Of a stretch of 64,000 bases of DNA, positions 17,511 through 26,754 are shown piece after piece. This stretch comes from Ch128b sp964527925 (lineage in GTDB: Bacteria; Bacteroidota; Ignavibacteria; Ch128b), in the NCBI GenBank assembly GCA_964527925.1, contig CAZGQO010000004.1:178249-242248 (forward strand), in the 5' to 3' direction. Below the pieces are notes generated by a model. The model worked only from the letters and a program-made list of their open reading frames with translations. It was not told the origin of the DNA and ran no database searches. How positions within the stretch are numbered: position 1 is the first letter of the stretch; each line of letters starts with the position of its first letter. The position numbers and the translations under genes are program-made.

Positions 17511-17682
17511 ATTAATTCCTTTTAATGTTTGTAATTTCCAATTAAAACCTTGCAAATATAAAAATTAAGTTGATTATTTAATTGAAATGAAAAATAATCT
17601 TTACCCTCTTAAGACTTAAAGTTTTATAATATAATCCAAACTACAATGGAAATATAGAGAAAATTCTTTTCCAAATAACAAA

Positions 17683-17720
17683 AAGTCACTCTCACCAGGT
17701 TGATGAGAGTGACTTAAAAT
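17683..17720 (-). terminator. Rho-independent terminator of the large minus-strand operon
   Basis: A perfect 12-base stem (AAGTCACTCTCA at 17683-17694 with TGAGAGTGACTT at 17704-17715) and 9-base loop. On the minus strand it is followed by TTTTT. It lies 24 bases beyond the stop of the last gene of the 17740-36429 cluster. Confidence 0.9.
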
Positions 17721-17739
17721 TAAGATATGTATGATATAC

Positions 17740-20475
17740 TTATTTCAGCATCATCATCTTCATTGTTTTAACAAATTTACCGGCATTTAGACGATAGATA
17801 TAAATACCACTCGAGACTCTCACACCATAATTGTTAGTTCCATCCCATTCAACGCTGTGATATCCTGGTCTTAGTTCTTCATTAATCAAAGTTTTTACTT
17901 CTCTACCAAGTACATCATAGACCTTCAAAGTAACTTTTTCAGCAATTGGCAAACCGAATCTAATTTGAGTTGATGGGTTGAATGGGTTCGGGAAATTCTG
18001 ACTTAAAAAGTATGTATTCGGAACTGCATCAGGATCAAATATTCCAAGTGGTTGAGCAGCCTGTTCAAGTATAATTGCATCAGCTCTTGTGACAAAGCTA
18101 TCCTGCAAAGCACGATTTACTGTACTATCCTGATAATAAATGTTAACTTCATTGTGATCGTTAATTAATCTGATATTCCCATAAATAGTTCCGCCGCCAT
18201 AAACATCTTGTCCACCTCTTAAGAAGATATAACGGCCAAGGAATATTCTACCGCTGGAAGGAACATCACCACCATAAGCAGTTGAATTCTGGTTTTTCTT
18301 TACGATGGTTGTTCCACCAGTGTGATTAATTTCATAAACGGCAACTGGATTTCCAGTACTTGAACCAGCAGGAACAATAGCCCAGACATCAAAACTATCT
18401 GGTTCGACTGACGGATGTCCTGGTCGTGATGGGAATCTCGGGAACCAATGAATGAATCTCAATGGATCATTTGGAGTTCCATTATATTGACTTCCATAAA
18501 TGTAAGTGATTAATCTTTCGTTGTTGGTTCCACTTCCAGAAATTCTCTGCCACCAGTTAAGATTGGTTAAATTGTTTGGATCCCAATCTACAATTTGTGT
18601 ACTTACATAAGTTGTTGGATCAGAATTATCAACCAGAATGTTAGTCCCAACACCCTGACCGGAGAGTGTTATGTTGATATATCGATTATTTACTGTATCG
18701 TTTGTCCACATTCTTAAAGTTGCAGAATGCAATCGAATTGAATCTGGTAAAAATGAAATTGTTAGATTATAAACACCATCAATTGCAGGAAGAGTTAAAG
18801 GCTGCGGCGGCATATTTTCAATTACAAAATATGCGCTGTCCTGCCCAATAATCATAATAGAATCAACAACTAATGGTGTTTCACCATTACTTCTAATTTG
18901 CAATCCTCTCTGATAGTTAAATTCTGCCTGTCTTACCGAATCATAAATCGATACAGAACCAAAGCTTAAAATTCTATTTGTTGCATCTGCCGAAGTTGTG
19001 GCAGTAGGTGCAATTGGAAGAAGTCTAACTCTTAGTAAGTCTGTTCTTAAGAAGTTTCCACTTGCCTGTCCAGGATTTTCAAATTTAACATAAGTAACTC
19101 CACCACCATTCAAATCAAATACACGAGTATTATTATCCTGGATTTTTGCCCACAATACTGAACCTGTAATTTGTCTTTCATTAAAGTTATAAACTCTCTG
19201 AGTATCGGCTATAAACGGGGTAACAACAGAGATAGTTGCATTTGTAGCTGCATTTGGTGAACCTGATGGACCTGAATATTCCATTAAATATTTGCCACCA
19301 AGTGTGTCGGGTAATTGAAAGCCATAAGTAGCTGTTGGGAAATCAGATGTTCCAACATAAACTCTGCTGTTCAGGTTACCGCCTGGAATCGGAAAGATAA
19401 AATTAGATTTAACAGAATTTACCCACGACTCAATACCTGTTTCAACATAAGAAGTTGGTTCAGGTGCATTCCAGTGCGGTTCGTTACCTGCAGAAGCATT
19501 CATAATGAAATTATAGTTAATTCCCTCACCTCGCACTGACAAAAAGGCTTCAGGTTCCCATGGATCATTACTATGAATTACCATAGTATCTTGAGTTGCT
19601 TCTTCGCCTTTTGGTGAAAATCTTATTGTCAATTCGGATTTTCCACCTGGAGGAAGTGTTAATGGTAAATTAGTTACACAAGAAAATCTGTTTGTTGAAA
19701 ATGTAACATTTGAAATAACCAGATCTGAATCACCAAGATTCCAGACAGGAATATTTTTATCAGAATATTGACCCCACTTAAAAGTAGTCTGCGGAAAATC
19801 TTCAATCATCCTGGTTGTATCAAAGGCGGTCATGTGTCTTCGGCCAAATTCAAGATCTGGACCTGGTCCAGGACTTCGAAGAACTCTAATTGCATCAACA
19901 CGCATAAATGCAGGGGTCAAAGTATCAGCACCAATTGTTACGATCAACCCTTTTTGAGCAGCAGGTACATTTATGATGCCCAGAGGTTTCCAGCTTCCTG
20001 TAGAACCTGTTGTAACATTATTACTTTGAATATCATATCGAAAACTATCTGCAGTAACGCCTTCTCCAAATCTTTTGAAAGTCACATAGGCATTACTTGA
20101 AGCGTTCCCTGTAAATCCCATGTAATGATAAACAAGATAATAATCAGAAACTGGAATATTAACATAGTATGTCGCAGAAGCTCCATTGGGTGAACCTGCT
20201 GTTCGAGGTGTTCTACGGTGTGAACCTGCGTACCATGTACTACCAACATTCGACCACCATCCATCAGTTTGACCTGATGTACCTGCTAATGGAGGAACTT
20301 CACAATAAGTTGAATCATCACAAAGATTTGTACCTGAACCTGTACCTGTATTGTTATCGTTGAGATTATCCACCGTGATGTAATTAGCAGGGTCCAGAAT
20401 CTGCTGTGCCTTCAAAGGCAAAGCGATTAGAAAAATTAAAAGAAATGAAACGAGGTAAAATTGTTTTTTGAACAT
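17740..20475 (-). CDS. Large secreted protein with a T9SS type A sorting domain
   Basis: A 911-residue protein: signal peptide (cleavage near LKAQ), an N-terminal domain (about 25-200) resembling golvesin/xanthan-lyase-associated carbohydrate-binding-like modules ('ASATYYVNIPVSDYYLVYHY'), and two Ig-like 'choice-of-anchor D' domains, the first with 'TLPPGGKSELTIRFSPKG'. A second golvesin-like region follows. The C-terminus is a T9SS domain: 'NFPNPFNPSTQIRFGLP', 'VYDVLGREVKTLI', ending 'KTMKMMMLK'. AGGAGG precedes the ATG at 20475. It should be exported through Sec, carried over the outer membrane by T9SS and anchored or released. It is last in the operon and the likeliest cargo. No catalytic motif was seen. 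Confidence 0.85.
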   Translation of the reverse strand: MFKKQFYLVSFLLIFLIALPLKAQQILDPANYITVDNLNDNNTGTGSGTNLCDDSTYCEVPPLAGTSGQTDGWWSNVGSTWYAGSHRRTPRTAGSPNGASATYYVNIPVSDYYLVYHYMGFTGNASSNAYVTFKRFGEGVTADSFRYDIQSNNVTTGSTGSWKPLGIINVPAAQKGLIVTIGADTLTPAFMRVDAIRVLRSPGPGPDLEFGRRHMTAFDTTRMIEDFPQTTFKWGQYSDKNIPVWNLGDSDLVISNVTFSTNRFSCVTNLPLTLPPGGKSELTIRFSPKGEEATQDTMVIHSNDPWEPEAFLSVRGEGINYNFIMNASAGNEPHWNAPEPTSYVETGIESWVNSVKSNFIFPIPGGNLNSRVYVGTSDFPTATYGFQLPDTLGGKYLMEYSGPSGSPNAATNATISVVTPFIADTQRVYNFNERQITGSVLWAKIQDNNTRVFDLNGGGVTYVKFENPGQASGNFLRTDLLRVRLLPIAPTATTSADATNRILSFGSVSIYDSVRQAEFNYQRGLQIRSNGETPLVVDSIMIIGQDSAYFVIENMPPQPLTLPAIDGVYNLTISFLPDSIRLHSATLRMWTNDTVNNRYINITLSGQGVGTNILVDNSDPTTYVSTQIVDWDPNNLTNLNWWQRISGSGTNNERLITYIYGSQYNGTPNDPLRFIHWFPRFPSRPGHPSVEPDSFDVWAIVPAGSSTGNPVAVYEINHTGGTTIVKKNQNSTAYGGDVPSSGRIFLGRYIFLRGGQDVYGGGTIYGNIRLINDHNEVNIYYQDSTVNRALQDSFVTRADAIILEQAAQPLGIFDPDAVPNTYFLSQNFPNPFNPSTQIRFGLPIAEKVTLKVYDVLGREVKTLINEELRPGYHSVEWDGTNNYGVRVSSGIYIYRLNAGKFVKTMKMMMLK

Positions 20476-20495
20476 AGAACCTCCTGGTTTGTTGA

Positions 20496-20927
20496 TTATT
20501 TTTTAACTGTTACAATTAAAGTGTCTGATGGAGGACCGATAAAGGAAACTTGAACTCCAGTTCTCACATCAGTTTTGGTGCCTATTGGATAAACTAAATA
20601 AAATAATCTCAAACTATCATTAATAGTTGGCAGAATTGAATCAGAATAACTGAACTCTCGAAGATTTGAAACAATAATATTATAATTATCCGGATTTTTC
20701 TGAGATCTGTAGATTTCAAAAAATCTCAGGTTAGATGTATCTGCTAATTCCCAGGATAAGTTTACTCTCTTTTTACCAGTTGAAGATGTGTCGATTGAGA
20801 CCAATCTAAAATTTGATACACCTGGAATGATTGAATAATGATAAGGTGAAATTAAATCTTCTGTTATTGAACAGCTGATTAAAATTAAACCAACAAATAA
20901 TATTAAAACAACTTTTTTCATTTTCAT
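20496..20927 (-). CDS. Small lipoprotein with a fibronectin type III-like domain
   Basis: A 143-residue lipoprotein with a lipobox at LISC (Cys19). The rest looks like one fibronectin type III-type sandwich: 'KRVNLSWELADTSNLRFFEI' then 'YRSQKNPDNYNII', with alternating strands to the end ('PPSDTLIVTVKK'). AGGTAGG precedes the ATG at 20927. It is separated by two bases from the DUF5683-like gene upstream. Such single-domain lipoproteins are common around T9SS cargo genes; the precise role is unknown. Confidence 0.7.
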   Translation of the reverse strand: MKMKKVVLILFVGLILISCSITEDLISPYHYSIIPGVSNFRLVSIDTSSTGKKRVNLSWELADTSNLRFFEIYRSQKNPDNYNIIVSNLREFSYSDSILPTINDSLRLFYLVYPIGTKTDVRTGVQVSFIGPPSDTLIVTVKK

Positions 20928-20929
20928 AC

Positions 20930-21676
20930 CTACCTAAGTGGAATAGAGATTGACACTAAATTGTAATTATTGTTCGTTGATTGTTGAAGAGATGAAAATT
21001 CAACTGAACCTTTATCATCAGAAAAGAAAATGTAATCAACAAGATTCAAAGACCAAACTAAAATTGTTGCAGCTGTAAAAATATTTCTTGTTTTCTCATG
21101 CATTTTTTGTTCATCATGAACGCTGACCATTTGCTTCCAGTAATATTCTGCTAGTGTGTAGCGATCAGCATTAAGGTATTCGAATTGAAGACTTTGAATT
21201 CGTTCTCGATTACCTATAAAATTATTTTGTGAAACTACAGCACCAACTAATCCTGTGAAAAAAGTGACAGCAAAGAGAGCACCTTTTGTTTTATGTCCAA
21301 GATAAAATTGTCCACTGCCTGGTACAAAGAAACTATATGCAAGTCCTGTGATTCTTCGTGGCGTATTCAATGATTGAAAACCTAACTTTTCTTTAAGTGA
21401 CATTAAATCACTAGAATTCGAAAATGAACGAAGAAAATAAACTTCTCCTGCATATTTTTCTCTTATTGTTGAAATTAAAATTAAATTGACTTTACTAAAA
21501 TCTGTTGAATTAGAAATGTTTAAGGTTTGATCATTTGTTATTAAATAAGTCTTAAAATCTTCTGGATTATCAATGAATTTTTCTGTGATTGAATTTTGAA
21601 AAGCATAAATATTTGGTTTAAGAATTATTGAACTCAATAGAACAAAACTTGAGATAAAATTTATTAATTGTCTCAT
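20930..21676 (-). CDS. DUF5683-like membrane protein
   Basis: A 248-residue protein with a signal peptide (about 1-26). The core is a hydrophobic hairpin beginning 'YSFFVPGSGQFYLGHKTKGA', the signature of DUF5683 and related envelope proteins, followed by two helices (about 122-146 and 205-225). The 'PGSGQFYLG' loop resembles TM2-type domains. A GGAG site precedes the ATG at 21676. It lies between the GHL10 glycoside hydrolase and the lipoprotein gene with spacings of 9 and 2 bases. Function unknown. Confidence 0.7.
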   Translation of the reverse strand: MRQLINFISSFVLLSSIILKPNIYAFQNSITEKFIDNPEDFKTYLITNDQTLNISNSTDFSKVNLILISTIREKYAGEVYFLRSFSNSSDLMSLKEKLGFQSLNTPRRITGLAYSFFVPGSGQFYLGHKTKGALFAVTFFTGLVGAVVSQNNFIGNRERIQSLQFEYLNADRYTLAEYYWKQMVSVHDEQKMHEKTRNIFTAATILVWSLNLVDYIFFSDDKGSVEFSSLQQSTNNNYNLVSISIPLR

Positions 21677-21685
21677 ATCTCCACT

Positions 21686-23548
21686 CTATTTGATTAAAAC
21701 AAATTTTTTAATCTGAGACCCACCGGTCGTAGTCAATTTATAAAAGTAAGTTCCACTTGAAATATTATAAACTGACGAATTAAATTCAAACTCATAATTG
21801 CCAGGCATTTGATATTCATTAACTAAATCGCAAATCTTCTGACCAAGTAAATCAAAAACTTCCAAATTCACCTGTAGCGGGAAAAAAATTTCGTATCGAA
21901 TTTTTGTTGTCGCGTTGAAGGGATTTGGGAAATTCTGATATAGAACAGCAGTTTGTGGAATATTGTTATAATCAATCTCTACATCTGTTGTAATTATATT
22001 TGAAAGACTACTTTCATTATCAACTTTATCTAAAGCAGAAACAGCATAATAATAAATGGCTGATGTGTCTGGAATTTGATCATAAAAGAAAGTATCAGCA
22101 TTTGCAGTTATCTTGTAAAGATGTGCTGGATTGTCAGGATTAATAGGTTCAGTTGATCTAAAAATATTATAGTATTCTACAATTTCACCATCACTTGCTG
22201 CTTGAGGACGATTCCAGACAAGCCTAATTCTATCACTCGAAATTTTTTGAACAGTTAAGTTTGTTGGCGGATTTGGTGGAACAGGATCTTTCCATGGCAT
22301 TGGTGGAACATTCGCAGGATATTTGTATAAATCTCGAGTAAGTGAATCGAGATAATTTATTGAACTTACCATACTTCGGAATCGGAAGAAATTTACACCA
22401 GCACCATTAATTAATCGCGTATAAATAATTTGATTTTTTACTTCGTTAAAGTCACCAAACTCTGGTTCACCGATTCGATATGCGGCAATTCCCATCCATG
22501 CCTGTCTTCCATACAAATTATTTTTCCACCATGATGCGACTTTAGTAAATTCTGGACAGTTGGACATGTTCCAATAAATCTGTGGATTATGATAATCGAT
22601 ATAACCTTTTTGTGCCCATGCTTTTGGATCAGAACGAAGTTGAGAATATAATTCCCACACAGGACAATTCAGTCCCATTGCAGCTGCTGTGTAAACACTT
22701 GGAGTTGTTGTTCCTATTTTCACCCAGGGTTTATATTTTTTTACAGAGTCGACGACCATTTTAAGTAGTCGTTCAATATTCAGTCGAGCAAAATCATTCC
22801 GATTAAGATTCCAGGGATTTCCATTTGCAGAGTCGGTTCTATTCATGAACCAATAATTTGATGCATCACCATAAAGAAGAGCTTCATTGCCTAAATCCGT
22901 ATATCGTATGAAGTCGAAATGAATTCCATCGACATTATAATTTTTAACAATTTCTGTTGCAACATTTGCAATGTGAGCACGAACAGCTGGATTGCCTGGA
23001 TCAAAGAAGAATCCCCCGTCACTTTTCATCTGACCCGACTGAGTTTTAGCGAACCATTCTGTCTTCCAGTACCGCTTCCCATTCGAACTGTCTTTTATTG
23101 CAGGATGCGGTGGATATGTTATGACATTTAAGTAGGCAGGCAGTGTATCATTCAAAACATAAAAAGTATTTATCCAAGCGTGGACTTCAATATTATGTTG
23201 TTTAGCTCTTAAGATCATCTCAGCAAGTGGGTTGTAACCAGGATTAAAACCAAGATTTGCTGGATCCTGGCAAGGACTAAAACATGTTAAATTTGATGCC
23301 CAGGGTAAAAAGTTCGATGAGTAATAAGCATCACCTCGTGCACTTACCTGAAAAACTATTGTATTAATATTAGCCCTTTTACAAGCATCAACAAATGATT
23401 GAATTTCAGCTCTTTGTGCTTGAACTCCCTGTGAGTATGGGAAATCCAATCTTCCAGCTGAAGCAATCCAGACTGCTCGAACTTCTTTCCTTTGTGCAAT
23501 TAATATTTGTGAAAAAATAAAAGTAATAATTAAGAACTTTCTTATCAT
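21686..23548 (-). CDS. GHL10-type glycoside hydrolase with Fn3 and T9SS sorting domain
   Basis: From the ATG at 23548 (620 residues); a GTG at 23563 would add five residues and overlap the DUF4159 lipoprotein gene. After a signal peptide the catalytic-like TIM barrel (about 25-400) carries GHL10 (DUF187) motifs: 'VRAVWIASAGRLDFPYSQG', 'NTIVFQVSARGDAYY', 'VHAWINTFYV' and 'VDGIHFDFIRYTD'. A fibronectin type III domain covers about 425-510. The C-terminal T9SS domain has 'NFPNPFNATTKIRY' and ends 'KKFVLIK'. Some GHL10 proteins cleave peptidoglycan glycan or other polymers; the substrate here is unknown. It is probably exported as T9SS cargo of this operon. Confidence 0.85.
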   Translation of the reverse strand: MIRKFLIITFIFSQILIAQRKEVRAVWIASAGRLDFPYSQGVQAQRAEIQSFVDACKRANINTIVFQVSARGDAYYSSNFLPWASNLTCFSPCQDPANLGFNPGYNPLAEMILRAKQHNIEVHAWINTFYVLNDTLPAYLNVITYPPHPAIKDSSNGKRYWKTEWFAKTQSGQMKSDGGFFFDPGNPAVRAHIANVATEIVKNYNVDGIHFDFIRYTDLGNEALLYGDASNYWFMNRTDSANGNPWNLNRNDFARLNIERLLKMVVDSVKKYKPWVKIGTTTPSVYTAAAMGLNCPVWELYSQLRSDPKAWAQKGYIDYHNPQIYWNMSNCPEFTKVASWWKNNLYGRQAWMGIAAYRIGEPEFGDFNEVKNQIIYTRLINGAGVNFFRFRSMVSSINYLDSLTRDLYKYPANVPPMPWKDPVPPNPPTNLTVQKISSDRIRLVWNRPQAASDGEIVEYYNIFRSTEPINPDNPAHLYKITANADTFFYDQIPDTSAIYYYAVSALDKVDNESSLSNIITTDVEIDYNNIPQTAVLYQNFPNPFNATTKIRYEIFFPLQVNLEVFDLLGQKICDLVNEYQMPGNYEFEFNSSVYNISSGTYFYKLTTTGGSQIKKFVLIK

Positions 23549-23549
23549 C

Positions 23550-25010
23550 TTATTTTCTTTCACTTACATTTTCAAGAATATTCAATCCAAAGTTTAAAGC
23601 TTCAGTGTTGTCTGACTTAGATGGCCAGAGAACTACATATCCTTTATTCGAAATGATTGCAACTAATTTTCCATCTACAAACAATCCATCAACAATATCA
23701 TTCTTACCAACCTGAGCATTGACATCATCATAGCCTTTTGGAAGCTGATAGAAACTTACTGGCTTTTTGAAAACAGGATGATCAATTGAGACACGTTTTA
23801 TTTCAATTTTACCTTGAAGGCGTACTGAAACCTGTTTGACCAAATCAGTCATGGTTTGATAGTATGGCCAATCGTTTGTAACAAATGCATTATCGCAATA
23901 CAAGAATCCGCCATTTTTAATGACTTCTGCAATTTTATCGTACATAATTGAATTCATATCAGGCTTTCCAAAACCGCCAACAATCATAACTACATCTGTA
24001 TTCGAAGGATTTAATTGGTCAACAGTTAACTTATTATAATTAGAATTGACAATTCCTTTTGAATTTACATATTTGATCAATTCTGGTATTGCTTCGGGAT
24101 AAGGATTCCATGTTTCAAGTGCTTGATATCGTGATTCCGATGATGTGTATTGGAGTTGAACTACATTTAATTGTTTCTTTTTCTTTTTGGTATCAACTTT
24201 TGCGATTGTAGTTGTATCTAAAGTACGAACACCAGCAATCCAGTTTCTATCAAACTTTGTTTTCTTGAAGTAAAAAGAAAAGTTAGCAAATTTTGATGGT
24301 TCATTATTCTCATCATATTCAAGTATGAATTTTCTTAATGTTAGTTTAATTTTATCAACTGATTCGTCTACGGGATCAAAAACAATAAAACCTTCACGAT
24401 AGTCACCAGCGTAAATTGGTTTGCCGTAAGTGAGCATCGTACGACGAACAATTCCCATTCTCGATTCAAACACATCATCATCAATTCCACTTGAACCTTT
24501 TCTCTTCAAAAAATATTCTTCAATACTCTGGTATTTTGCATCTTTCTTTTCTCGACCATAAGCAATTAATTTATCACCGCGATCGGTTTCAAGTAAAGAT
24601 TCTTCAGGATCGATGTTAATTTTAGAGCTTGAATAATTATAGACAGTTACTCTGAAAACTGTAAAGCGTTGTGGGGTATAACCTTTTTCAGGATCAAACC
24701 AATCGCCATAAGTATATGGATTTTTAGAATAGAATCCCCCTTTCGAGTCTTCAGGAAATTCAAAAGTATTAAGTTGATAATCGGTCATGTATTTAACTTC
24801 GATCTTAAAATCTTTTCTATCCATGATAATGGTCAAACTATCTTTGCTGAATTTATATGTAGAATCACAGAAAAAGAGAGTGTTTTCCACATCGGGTACG
24901 AACATATACTCAATTCTTTCAGGAGGCATAAAAATGTAACGGTAAATTGAGTCACAACCATAAATAAAAAAAAGTGAAAGCGAAACGAGTAAGAAGATTA
25001 ATTTTTTCAT
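23550..25010 (-). CDS. DUF4159 lipoprotein
   Basis: A 486-residue lipoprotein with lipobox YGC (Cys19). The first half (about 30-300) is a beta-rich region with no recognised domain. It includes 'FRVTVYNYSSSKINIDPEES' and a basic segment 'KVDTKKKKKQ'. The second half (about 305-486) is DUF4159: 'DVVMIVGGFGKPD', 'IKNGGFLYCDNAFVTNDW', 'PVSFYQLPKG', ending 'AIISNKGYVVLWPS' and 'ALNFGLNILENV'. DUF4159 is an alpha/beta domain of unknown function. Its start overlaps the second DUF4159 gene by four bases (ATGA), so the two are likely made together. The lipid anchor suggests a membrane-attached partner for the inner-membrane DUF4159 protein. Confidence 0.85.
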   Translation of the reverse strand: MKKLIFLLVSLSLFFIYGCDSIYRYIFMPPERIEYMFVPDVENTLFFCDSTYKFSKDSLTIIMDRKDFKIEVKYMTDYQLNTFEFPEDSKGGFYSKNPYTYGDWFDPEKGYTPQRFTVFRVTVYNYSSSKINIDPEESLLETDRGDKLIAYGREKKDAKYQSIEEYFLKRKGSSGIDDDVFESRMGIVRRTMLTYGKPIYAGDYREGFIVFDPVDESVDKIKLTLRKFILEYDENNEPSKFANFSFYFKKTKFDRNWIAGVRTLDTTTIAKVDTKKKKKQLNVVQLQYTSSESRYQALETWNPYPEAIPELIKYVNSKGIVNSNYNKLTVDQLNPSNTDVVMIVGGFGKPDMNSIMYDKIAEVIKNGGFLYCDNAFVTNDWPYYQTMTDLVKQVSVRLQGKIEIKRVSIDHPVFKKPVSFYQLPKGYDDVNAQVGKNDIVDGLFVDGKLVAIISNKGYVVLWPSKSDNTEALNFGLNILENVSERK

Positions 25011-26323
25011 TTGTTCAACTCTGCTGCAACTTTTTGTTTGTTCTTATCAATTATTCCACCTTTTTGTGTGGATGCAAAAACAATTATGTTTAGACCTAAT
25101 TGTAATTGTCTTGTATTATCCTGTGGACCGCCAAAACTTGATGGATTCTTCAACCAATCACCCCAGGCTCTTGAGTAACCTTTACTTGAAAGAGCCACCG
25201 CAAGTCTTCCATTCAAGAAAACGCCATCAAGATATTTATATCGCTCAGGAACAGGTTTCAATCTTTGAGCAGGATTTGGATTAGCCAGAGCCATTCCATT
25301 AGGACGAATGTTATCATCCCCAGCTGGAGGACCATCAAAATCTTCCCAGGCGTGATAAATAGGATGATTGTTTGGAATTCTTTCAAAAACCGCATCGAAA
25401 CCAAGTGCATCTTTAATTAATTGACGAACTTTTCTATTAAATGAACCTGACTCATAAGCAAATGCATCATCAATAAATAAAAATCCACCTTCTCTCAAAT
25501 ATTTACCAAGGTTTTGAGCTTCTTCTTTTGTGTATAGTGGTTCAGCACGATAACCAATCATGAAGATAACTGGAATATTCATCAACTCTTTTGAATCAAG
25601 ACGAACACTTCCTTTCAATGAAACTTTGATTTTGGTGTTGTTATTAATGAAATCAGCAAGATTTTGCAATGCTTGCGGAATACAATTCCATCCGGGCTGA
25701 TTATTGTCTTCAATTTTACTCCCGCGATATTCCAGTTGATAGAATTCCAGAAATCCACTGACATCTTTTTTATTCGAGCCCTGTTCAATCATTCCATAAA
25801 ATCTATCCTGAAAATTCATCCAGTCAATCAGATTATCTTTCAAACCAGAAACACCTCTTTTAGAAGACATTCTTGTGTTTTCAACTTCCATTTGAATATT
25901 CGGACCATAGAATTGAGCTTGTTGAGGTGACCATGTCCTATCAACATAATCTCCAGGTCGACCAAGTGAAGCAAGAGCAGTTCCACCGTGAGTAACTGCA
26001 GTTGTCATTGTTCTGGGCATTGTAGCAATACGGGATCTTTGAGGCATCATTCGCTGAATTGTTCTCTCAACAATCTTTGGTGCTTTTTGTAATTCGAGTT
26101 GTTTCTGCAGTCTTGGTGCCCTTTGAATAAATTTAACCGTCGTTGGTGGTCGTTTAACTTCTTTTATACTTTCAACATATTTTAAATTTAAAATGACAGG
26201 CAAGAAGTGAATTAAAAATGATAATCCAATGAAAACAAGTAAATGTTTTCTATAATAGATCAAAAACGATTTTAGTTTTTGACTTAACTCATAACCTGGA
26301 ACAGAATAAGTCTTGCTGGACAT
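25007..26323 (-). CDS. TonB/TolA-like energy transducer with DUF4159 output domain
   Basis: A 438-residue protein with no signal peptide but one N-terminal transmembrane helix (28-47, 'LLVFIGLSFLIHFLPVIL'). The helix has Ser35 and His39, the S-x3-H spacing of TonB and TolA anchors that contact ExbB/ExbD. A basic, proline-containing, extended stretch follows (about 55-110: 'VKRPPTTVKFIQRAPRL', 'RMMPQRSRIATMPRTMTT'), like the periplasm-spanning linker of such transducers. The C-terminal part (about 195-425) is DUF4159: 'FMIGYRAEPLYTKEE', 'YLREGGFLFIDDAFAYES', 'NNHPIYHAWEDFDGPPAG', 'AVALSSKGYSRAW'. There is no TonB C-terminal domain. It is 12 bases after exbD and overlaps the DUF4159 lipoprotein gene. 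The transducer role is inference from topology, motif and operon. Confidence 0.8.
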   Translation of the reverse strand: MSSKTYSVPGYELSQKLKSFLIYYRKHLLVFIGLSFLIHFLPVILNLKYVESIKEVKRPPTTVKFIQRAPRLQKQLELQKAPKIVERTIQRMMPQRSRIATMPRTMTTAVTHGGTALASLGRPGDYVDRTWSPQQAQFYGPNIQMEVENTRMSSKRGVSGLKDNLIDWMNFQDRFYGMIEQGSNKKDVSGFLEFYQLEYRGSKIEDNNQPGWNCIPQALQNLADFINNNTKIKVSLKGSVRLDSKELMNIPVIFMIGYRAEPLYTKEEAQNLGKYLREGGFLFIDDAFAYESGSFNRKVRQLIKDALGFDAVFERIPNNHPIYHAWEDFDGPPAGDDNIRPNGMALANPNPAQRLKPVPERYKYLDGVFLNGRLAVALSSKGYSRAWGDWLKNPSSFGGPQDNTRQLQLGLNIIVFASTQKGGIIDKNKQKVAAELNK

Positions 26324-26335
26324 TTATTCAGCTCT

Positions 26336-26752
26336 TCACTCTTTCTTTTCTTCTTCTTCCTTATCAGTCGCAATTGCAAGTTGATCGATACCTACAATTT
26401 TTGCAGCATCCATCACATCAACCACAATTCCATGAGGAGTTTTTTTATCAGCTTTAATAATCAAAACTTTACTGCCAAAAATATCTTTTTGAATTCTTAA
26501 TTGTTCTTCTAAGTTATCAAGAGTAACTGGTGTACCGTTCAAGTCCATCTCACCCTTTTCAGATATGGTGATGCTAAGATCTTTTTCAGGTGGTGCATCT
26601 GAAGTAGCAGCTTGAGGAAGATCGACTTTCAATCCACTTTGAACTGCGAATACAGTAGTAACCATGAAGAAAATCAAGAGCTGAAATACACAATCAATCA
26701 TCGGGGTCATATCGATTCCCCGTTCTTCCCAGATTTTCTTTCTTCTTGCCAT
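26336..26752 (-). CDS. ExbD/TolR-family proton-channel subunit
   Basis: A 138-residue protein with a short cytoplasmic N-terminus and one transmembrane helix with the ExbD signature 'IDMTPMIDCVFQLLIFFMV'. Asp20 is the equivalent of the essential proton-carrying aspartate of ExbD/TolR. The periplasmic domain (about 45-130) has the family pattern 'LSITISEKGEMDLNGTPV' and 'VLIIKADKKTPHGIVVDVMD'. A charged tail 'DKEEEEKKE' ends it. It lies two bases downstream of exbB and directly upstream of the TonB-like DUF4159 gene. Confidence 0.95.
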   Translation of the reverse strand: MARRKKIWEERGIDMTPMIDCVFQLLIFFMVTTVFAVQSGLKVDLPQAATSDAPPEKDLSITISEKGEMDLNGTPVTLDNLEEQLRIQKDIFGSKVLIIKADKKTPHGIVVDVMDAAKIVGIDQLAIATDKEEEEKKE

Positions 26753-26754
26753 TT